This document shows, in pieces, positions 58,537-64,000 of a DNA stretch of 64,000 nt. The notes under the pieces were generated by a model that worked only from the letters and a program-made list of their open reading frames with translations, ran no database searches and was not told where the DNA came from. This DNA comes from Intestinimonas sp. (GTDB lineage Bacteria > Bacillota > Clostridia > Oscillospirales > Oscillospiraceae), in the NCBI GenBank assembly GCA_022653075.1, contig JALCSB010000004.1, forward strand, positions 87,142 to 151,141, given 5' to 3'. Numbering within the stretch: position 1 is the first letter of the stretch; each line of letters begins with the position of its first letter. The translations under genes and the position numbers were made by a program.

Positions 58537-58956
58537 TTATCGGACTTTCGGCGGCATAACTACCGCTTCCCCTGAGATAACCACTTTCTCGTCCTGATTG
58601 GTACAGGTGGTAGTTAGCACTACTCTGTTCTTTTCTGGGATTATTTCTTTTACCACGACCTCGGCCTTGATGGTATCACCCATTCTTGCCGGAGCCACAA
58701 ATTTCAAAGTTTGATATAAATAGATTGTACCGGAACCCGGCAATTGCATGCCTAAGACCGCTGAAATTAGCCCGGACACCAGAATACCGTGGGCGATCCT
58801 GCCCTTAAACATGGTCTTGGCAGATTCCATTTGATTAATATGGGCCGGATTCAAGTCCCCTGTAATTCCCGCAAACAGGTAAATATCAGATTCGCTGATG
58901 GTTTTTTCCGTGTATGCGCTGTCGCCCAATTTAATCTCGTTTATTGTCTTTCCCAT
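58537..58956 (-). CDS. MaoC-family enoyl-CoA hydratase, (R)-specific type
   Basis: A 139-residue single hot-dog domain. The hydratase motif is DIYLFAGITGDLNPAHIN, with the catalytic Asp and His, and MFKGRIAHGILVSGLIS follows. PhaJ-type members hydrate crotonyl-CoA to (R)-3-hydroxybutyryl-CoA and act in both directions. It takes the place of a crotonase, which is absent from this operon. It lies between the permease and etfB. Confidence 0.92.
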   Translation of the reverse strand: MGKTINEIKLGDSAYTEKTISESDIYLFAGITGDLNPAHINQMESAKTMFKGRIAHGILVSGLISAVLGMQLPGSGTIYLYQTLKFVAPARMGDTIKAEVVVKEIIPEKNRVVLTTTCTNQDEKVVISGEAVVMPPKVR

Positions 58957-58983
58957 ATGAACCCTTCCTTGTTAAAATCAGAT

Positions 58984-60354
58984 TTAAACTATTCCAAAAG
59001 ATGCCAAAACAATGCATACCGCGGCGGCGATAATGGGGATAATCACCGTGCACATACCAATGTCGGCATAAGACTCCCGGTGGGTCAGGCCCGTAATACC
59101 CAGCAGAGTGATGACCGCGCCGTTATGGGGCAGCGTATCAAAACCACCGCAGGCAATCGCCGCGATTCTATGGAATACCTGCGGGTTAATCCCGAGCACC
59201 GCAGCCTTTTGCATATATACATCACCCAAAGCGGAAAGCGCAATGCTCATGCCGCCGGAAGCCGAACCGGTAACGCCGGCCAAAACACTTGTCGCCACGG
59301 AAACGGATATCAGCGGAGTACCGGGGATTGACAGCAGCGCCGTCTTAATAATTGCAAAGGCCCCCAGTGCTTTAATCACATTGCCATAGCCCACCTCTGA
59401 AGAGGTATTCACGATAGCCAGCAGGGAACCGATGGCACCGCTGTTTACCGACTGTTTTACACTGATGAAGCTCTTTCTCATTACAATAATCGCAACAATG
59501 ATGGAAATGACCAGCGCAACAATCAGGCTCCAAATCCCTTTCACGGAGGATATCGTTGTTCCATATGGTTCAAGGAGGCTGTCCGACATTTTTCCAAAGA
59601 AAACGCCAAAGATAAAATTAAGAATTAGGACCAGAACGATGGGGAGCAGCGCAAGCCAGAAGTTGGGCAGCTTGGATTCGTCAATTTGGTCAATATTCTC
59701 ATCTCTATGTACTCCATATCCCTCGCCTGCCGCCATGGCCTTCCTGGCCCTGCGGGAAAGCCAAAGCAAACCGAGGCTGAACATTACGATGGAAGCAACG
59801 ACGCCCAGGACCGGGGCCGCCCATGCGGTTGTGCCAAAGTATGTCATAGGTATTGCGTTCTGAATCTGGGGGGTACCCGGCAGCGCTGTCATTGTAAAGG
59901 TAAACGCACCGAGGGCAATTGTTCCGGGAATAAATCGTTTTGGGATCTGGGCTTCTCTGAACAGGGCGGCCGCAATGGGATAAACAGCAAAAGCGACCAC
60001 GAAGAGGGAAACTCCACCGTAAGTCAAGATGGCACAGGAGATGACAACGGACAACATTGCTTTTTCTTTTCCAAGCCTATTTGCAATAAAAACCGCGATA
60101 GACTTTGCCGCTCCTGAATCATCCATAACTTTGCCGAAAATTGCGCCAAGTAAGAAAATTGGGAAGTAAGTCTTTGCATAACTTGCAAATGCCGCCATAA
60201 AAACTTGAGTGTAACCCACCAGTATCGACATATCGCCAGAAATTAAAATTGCCAGCATTGCCAAAACGGGAGCCAGGATAAGTACTGTAATTCCCCTGTA
60301 GGCCAAGTATATCAGAAGAATTAAAGAGATAATGATACCGAATACACCTAACAT
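58984..60354 (-). CDS. GntP-family permease
   Basis: A 456-residue carrier with about 12 hydrophobic helices. The GntP-family marks are FPIFLLGAIFGKVMDDSG, LTYGGVSLFVVAFAVYPIA, ALPGTPQIQNAIPM and GGFDTLPHNGAVITLLGITG. Family members import gluconate or D-3-hydroxybutyrate with protons. The neighbouring CoA-transferase, MaoC, Bcd and Hbd make a C4 acid such as 3-hydroxybutyrate the more likely substrate. This is inference. Confidence 0.88.
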   Translation of the reverse strand: MLGVFGIIISLILLIYLAYRGITVLILAPVLAMLAILISGDMSILVGYTQVFMAAFASYAKTYFPIFLLGAIFGKVMDDSGAAKSIAVFIANRLGKEKAMLSVVISCAILTYGGVSLFVVAFAVYPIAAALFREAQIPKRFIPGTIALGAFTFTMTALPGTPQIQNAIPMTYFGTTAWAAPVLGVVASIVMFSLGLLWLSRRARKAMAAGEGYGVHRDENIDQIDESKLPNFWLALLPIVLVLILNFIFGVFFGKMSDSLLEPYGTTISSVKGIWSLIVALVISIIVAIIVMRKSFISVKQSVNSGAIGSLLAIVNTSSEVGYGNVIKALGAFAIIKTALLSIPGTPLISVSVATSVLAGVTGSASGGMSIALSALGDVYMQKAAVLGINPQVFHRIAAIACGGFDTLPHNGAVITLLGITGLTHRESYADIGMCTVIIPIIAAAVCIVLASFGIV

Positions 60355-60450
60355 ATTTTTTCCCTCTCTTTATTGATACTGTTTGTTGGTCCTGACAAAA
60401 ACTGGGTATCTTCTATGAGAATTGCGTGGTTTGGCACTTTGCCGATGCTG

Positions 60451-62001
60451 TTATTCTTTTTTTAAACCCATGAGTTTCTTCTGAAATATCCTTTCATCCA
60501 TGATTTTAAGGTTATCCGCGATGACCGGCCTAAAATCCATCTGCGCCAGAATGTCCTTTTCAATATCCACACCAGGAGCAATCTCAGTCAAAACCAGACC
60601 TTCCGGTTTTAGCTCAAAAACCGCCCGCTCTGTGATATACATCACCTGTTGGCCGGACTCTTTGGCATATTCGCCGCTGAACGTGATTTGTTCCACCTCT
60701 GGTACAAATTTTTTGGCCCGTCCTTCCTGTTTAATTACAAGTTTCCCGTTATCCACCTGAACCTTCAGGCCGCCTGCAGTAAAGGTTCCGCAGTAGACTA
60801 CCTTTTTCGAGTTCTGCGTAATATTGATAAAGCCCCCGCATCCCGGAACCTTGGGTCCAAACTTGCTTACGTTGATATTGCCCGCCTTATCGCACTGAGC
60901 TAAGCCCAAAAATGCAATATCGAGACCACCGCCGTCATAAAAGTCAAACTGATAGGATTCGTCCAGAATACACTCGACGTTGACAGAGGCGCCAAAGCTC
61001 TGCCCGCTCGCGGGAACTCCACCCACAGGGCCGGCTTCCACCGTCAGCGTTATCGTATCTCCAATTCCCTCTTCATTCGCAACCGCGGCAATCCCTTCTG
61101 GAAGGCCAATTCCAAGGTTTACAACCGCACCGAGAGTCAATTCCATCGCCGCGCGTCTGCTTATGACCTTTCTTTCATTCAGGAGTGACGGCTCCACCGT
61201 GTCCAATGTAGCCTTGATTTCCCCAGTATAGGCTGGATTGTAATATTCCCCATAGGTCTGCATATGGTTTTCCGCCTTGGCAACCACAACCGCATCCACA
61301 TAAATACCGGGAACTCTGACCAACTTTGGATCCAGGGAACCGAATTTCACTACAGATTCCACCTGGGCAATCACAATACCGCCCGAATTTTTGGCGGCCT
61401 GCGCAATGGATACCGACTCCAGAGTTGCCGCTTCCTTTTCAAAAGAGAGGTTACCCTTTTCATCGGCATAGGTTGCGCGGATTATCGCCACGTCAATCGG
61501 CATCGCTTGGTATAACAGTCTTTCCTTGCCGTCTATATTTACGACCTTTACGATATCCTCGTTGGTGACATCATTTAATTTTCCGCCCTGGATTCTGGGG
61601 TCAATAAATGTTTTGAGTCCCACGTGGGTAATTACTCCGATTTTTTTAGCAGCAATGTCCCGAAACAACTGAGAAATCACTCCCTGGGGAAGGTTATAGG
61701 CTTGCACCTTATTTTCCAGCGCAAGTTTCTGCAGCTTCGGAGCTAATCCCCAGTGCCCGCCGATGATTTTGGCCACCAGACCCTCATGGGCCAAATGGTT
61801 TAACCCCTTTTCCTTAGAATCGCCCTGTCCTGCAGCGTAAATCAACGTTAGATCCCTGGGAGATCCTTTTTGCAAAAAGCACTTTTCCATTTCGACTGTA
61901 ATCTCTTCCGGGTGCCCAACGCCTACAAAACCTCCTACCGCAACGGTACTGCCGCTTGGAATCATATCAACTGCTTGCTCAACCGTTTTCTGTTTTTTCA
62001 T
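60451..62001 (-). CDS. Family I acyl-CoA:carboxylate CoA-transferase
   Basis: I choose the ATG at 62001 ([13 protein letters not shown] after it) with AAAGGAGAT upstream, giving 516 residues. Alpha and beta halves are fused, as in propionate/acetate CoA-transferases (YdiF/Pct type). The CoA-binding [18 protein letters not shown] is in the first half. The likely catalytic glutamate is in [19 protein letters not shown]. It transfers CoA from acetyl- or butyryl-CoA to a short acid. It is the first gene after the sigma-54 promoter, so it probably activates the imported substrate. Confidence 0.92.
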   Translation of the reverse strand: MKKQKTVEQAVDMIPSGSTVAVGGFVGVGHPEEITVEMEKCFLQKGSPRDLTLIYAAGQGDSKEKGLNHLAHEGLVAKIIGGHWGLAPKLQKLALENKVQAYNLPQGVISQLFRDIAAKKIGVITHVGLKTFIDPRIQGGKLNDVTNEDIVKVVNIDGKERLLYQAMPIDVAIIRATYADEKGNLSFEKEAATLESVSIAQAAKNSGGIVIAQVESVVKFGSLDPKLVRVPGIYVDAVVVAKAENHMQTYGEYYNPAYTGEIKATLDTVEPSLLNERKVISRRAAMELTLGAVVNLGIGLPEGIAAVANEEGIGDTITLTVEAGPVGGVPASGQSFGASVNVECILDESYQFDFYDGGGLDIAFLGLAQCDKAGNINVSKFGPKVPGCGGFINITQNSKKVVYCGTFTAGGLKVQVDNGKLVIKQEGRAKKFVPEVEQITFSGEYAKESGQQVMYITERAVFELKPEGLVLTEIAPGVDIEKDILAQMDFRPVIADNLKIMDERIFQKKLMGLKKE

Positions 62002-62071
62002 AGTTACATCTCCTTTAGTAGAAACGAACATAATGACAGGTTGCGTTGCTTGGCTAGCCATCAAGGTGTAG

Positions 62072-62087
62072 AGCAAATGCAGTGCCA
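62072..62087 (-). promoter_or_regulatory. Sigma-54 promoter of the C4-acid operon
   Basis: TGGCAC-N5-TTGCT on the minus strand is a perfect -24/-12 sigma-54 promoter. It lies about 70 bp upstream of the CoA-transferase start. A sigma-54 activator gene lies directly upstream. Confidence 0.93.
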
Positions 62088-62096
62088 AATAAAAAA

Positions 62097-62119
62097 TGCG
62101 CCCTCCTTAAGAAGGCGCA
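62097..62119 (-). terminator. Terminator of the activator gene
   Basis: A TGCGCC/GGCGCA-based stem followed by six U on the minus strand, just upstream of the sigma-54 promoter. Confidence 0.8.
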
Positions 62120-62187
62120 AATGGTTATTATATATAGGTTTTTTATTTTTTACCTGATTGTTTGAATAAAGAAACTTACCATGAACT

Positions 62188-62225
62188 TTTGTGCTTTTGT
62201 AAAGCTTTCCTTACAAAAGCACAAA
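62188..62225. repeat. 15-bp perfect inverted repeat, probable activator binding site
   Basis: TTTGTGCTTTTGTAA and its exact complement are separated by 8 bp. The site lies about 100-140 bp upstream of the sigma-54 -24 element, the usual distance of enhancer sites. No U tract follows, so a terminator is less likely. The rest of 62120-62371 is A/T-rich with nothing else named. Confidence 0.6.
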
Positions 62226-62371
62226 CATAACTCAAAATATGTAATCTGCCTAGTACACATTAAGTATTTTGGCCTCATTTATTTCTAAAATATGTTAAAA
62301 AAAGCGAACATTACCGGAATTCTGCCTCGCACTTTGTAAGATCTCTGTGCCACGTTTTGCTTTCCCGAATT

Positions 62372-63793
62372 TTACCTTAATTCTTGATATATTGAATATC
62401 TATCCATTTTTCCGTATAGCGTAGTACGGCTTATACCCAAATCTTCGGCAGCTTTCTTTTTGTTTCCGCCGCAGATTTTGATTGCGGCTACAATCGCGTT
62501 TTTTTCCGCTTTCGCAACTACATCTTCCAGCTTATTGATATGACCCATTGGCTTAATGCCGGTTATCTCCTTCGGCAAGTGCTCCGGCAAAATCCAAAAA
62601 TCTCGATCATCCAGAATATTGAAGGCACGCTCGATCACATTTTCCAGTTGCCTGATATTTCCTTCCCACTTGTAATTTCTTAAATAATCCATCGCCTTTG
62701 GGGAAATTATACATTCATCTCTTCCAAATTTCTTTGCGACTTTTTTACAAAGGTACTCCGACAGCAATACGATATCATCCGCCCGCTCCCTCAATGGCGG
62801 TATTTTTATCATGACCACATTAAGCCGGTAATAAAGGTCAGCTCTAAATTTCCCCTCGTTAACCATTTCCTCAAGGTTTTGATTTGTTGCTGCAATGATT
62901 CTAATATCAATACTTTTAGGGGAAACCCCTCCCACTCTTTCCACTTCTTTTTCTTGCAGAACCCTTAGCAGTTTCACCTGCATGTGCAGAGGCATGTCCC
63001 CAATTTCATCCAAAAAAATGGTTCCCCCATCGGCCATCTCAAACTTTCCCATTTTCCCTTCCTTATTTGCCCCGGTAAACGCGCCTTTTTCATACCCAAA
63101 CAGCTCACTCTCCAGAAGGTCGGAAGGGATGGCCGCACAGTTAACCTTGACAAATCGCCCGTAAACGCGGCTGCTGACCTTATGAATCGCGTGCGCAAAT
63201 AGCTCTTTGCCCGTTCCGCTTTCTCCCACTAAAAGCACGTTAGAATCGGTCTGGCCTGCCTTCTTCGCAATTTTTTTTGCTTCTAAAATTTTTCCGGTAT
63301 TTCCGACAATGTCGGAAAAAGAGTATTTTGCACTATATTGGCTCGCAAATTCGCCTTTATAGTTTTCCAGTTCCTTCTGAACATGTCCAAACTTTTTGTA
63401 GAGATGATTCAGCTCTTTTACGTTTTTAAATAGTACTTTGCCCACAGCGCCTTTGATTTCTCCGTCTAAAATGATCGGTTCCCGATTTGCCAGTATATTT
63501 CGCGTTCCAATTTTCTGAAGCTGGGCCTCCTCACCTTTTCCCGTTTTCACCACAACATTGAGTCTGGTATTTTCAATGACTTCTGTCACGGGCATTCCAA
63601 CCACCTGCTGATCATCCACTCCTAAAAAATCAGCATATGGCTTACTGATAATCGCAATATTTCCGTCTATGTCGACAATTACAATCCCCTCATACGCCAT
63701 ATCCAATACAACTTTTAAAATTTTCGTCTTCTGTTCTTCTTCTGCCAGCTCATTCTTCAATCTCTTGATTTCATTTCTATTCTCGCTTACCAT
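62372..63793 (-). CDS. Sigma-54-dependent transcriptional activator (PAS-AAA+-Fis)
   Basis: A 473-residue enhancer-binding protein. A coiled coil and PAS domain (about 25-130, with GIVIVDIDGNIAIISKPYADF) are followed by the AAA+ domain with Walker A GESGTGKE, the sigma-54 contact loop GAFTGA and Walker B GGTIFLDEIGDMP. A Fis-type helix-turn-helix, KKAAEDLGISRTTLYGKM, is at the C-terminus. It would activate the adjacent sigma-54 promoter on sensing a small molecule via PAS. The ligand is unknown. Confidence 0.96.
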   Translation of the reverse strand: MVSENRNEIKRLKNELAEEEQKTKILKVVLDMAYEGIVIVDIDGNIAIISKPYADFLGVDDQQVVGMPVTEVIENTRLNVVVKTGKGEEAQLQKIGTRNILANREPIILDGEIKGAVGKVLFKNVKELNHLYKKFGHVQKELENYKGEFASQYSAKYSFSDIVGNTGKILEAKKIAKKAGQTDSNVLLVGESGTGKELFAHAIHKVSSRVYGRFVKVNCAAIPSDLLESELFGYEKGAFTGANKEGKMGKFEMADGGTIFLDEIGDMPLHMQVKLLRVLQEKEVERVGGVSPKSIDIRIIAATNQNLEEMVNEGKFRADLYYRLNVVMIKIPPLRERADDIVLLSEYLCKKVAKKFGRDECIISPKAMDYLRNYKWEGNIRQLENVIERAFNILDDRDFWILPEHLPKEITGIKPMGHINKLEDVVAKAEKNAIVAAIKICGGNKKKAAEDLGISRTTLYGKMDRYSIYQELR

Positions 63794-63877
63794 TTTCTTC
63801 TCACCCCACTCTTTTATTGCCGTATTAACCGGCGATTGCGGATTTAAGGGATAAAACAGCGCAAGGAAATGTAGCTA

Positions 63878-64000
63878 GGGCCTGTTTGAAAAATCGAAAG
63901 ATATGTACTATTTCAACAAAATCATGATAGCGGCAAGATAGACAAATGTCAGGAAGGAAGCATCCAATTTATCGTATCGTGTGGCAATTCTTCGGAACCA
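63878..64000 (-). mobile_element. IS5-like insertion sequence, 3' end (cut by window edge)
   Basis: The minus-strand frame from 64000 to a TAG at 63908 reads WFRRIATRYDKLDASF, then LAAIMILLK. This matches the C-terminus of IS5-family (IS427-group) transposases. GGGCCTGTTTG at 63878 is the usual terminal inverted repeat, after a CTA target. The element begins about 85 bp upstream of the activator gene start. Confidence 0.88.

Noticed and set aside
58984..60354. Gluconate permease call for the GntP protein
   Set aside because: The operon holds only C4 acyl-CoA genes and no gluconate kinase; substrate left open with a C4 acid favoured.

Overview
The window comes from a spore-forming, moderately high-GC Firmicute. 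Gene content suggests a Clostridia of the Oscillospiraceae type (Flavonifractor/Intestinimonas-like); this is inferred from spoVAD, spoVAE, sigK, sleB and gerAB homologues, two T-box leaders, IreB, AddAB and a Bcd/EtfAB butyryl-CoA module. No tRNA, rRNA or CRISPR array was recognised.

Layout. 1-400: start of a queT-type transporter gene with a structured leader. 400-3800: hsp20 and clpB behind a perfect CIRCE operator. 3800-11900: a minus-strand housekeeping block (Nudix, rpoD, dnaG, dgt-like, YigZ, GNAT, hflX, flavin reductase, rpmE). 12000-22000: addA, addB, guaB, acyl-ACP thioesterase and a zinc-ribbon protein. 22100-28230: spoVAD and spoVAE, with spoVAD cut in two by a 4,705-bp serine-recombinase element. 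28270-33270: gatB, gatA, gatC and aspS behind an Asn-type T-box. 33400-42400: an isocitrate/isopropylmalate-type dehydrogenase, an MBL-fold lipoprotein, a SleB-type hydrolase, small secreted proteins, mazF, alr and nnr. 42470-46660: Phe-type T-box, pheS, pheT, ireB. 46670-54330: sigK, cut in two by a 6,957-bp skin-type element. 54600-63800: a sigma-54-controlled operon for CoA activation and reduction of a C4 acid (CoA-transferase, GntP permease, MaoC hydratase, EtfB, EtfA, Bcd, Hbd) and its regulator. 63878-64000: the end of an IS5-like insertion sequence.

The main result is that two sporulation genes are split by two unrelated large-serine-recombinase elements about 20 kb apart. Joining the flanks at the shared cores restores each gene exactly: spoVAD as 338 codons (core CCCCGG) and pro-sigK as 231 codons (core AAATG). 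For each element the predicted circle junction is a symmetric attP-like palindrome with a non-palindromic central dinucleotide (CC and AA). A skin element in sigK is an established type. I know of no described element in spoVAD. SpoVAD is a forespore protein in studied species, so excision there would be heritable, unlike mother-cell excision of skin. The spoVAD element carries a chemoreceptor gene. The sigK element carries a germinant-receptor permease gene with a sigma-G-like promoter and a small gene beside the att core that is a candidate excision factor.

Gene functions are inferred from recognisable motifs; no searches could be run.
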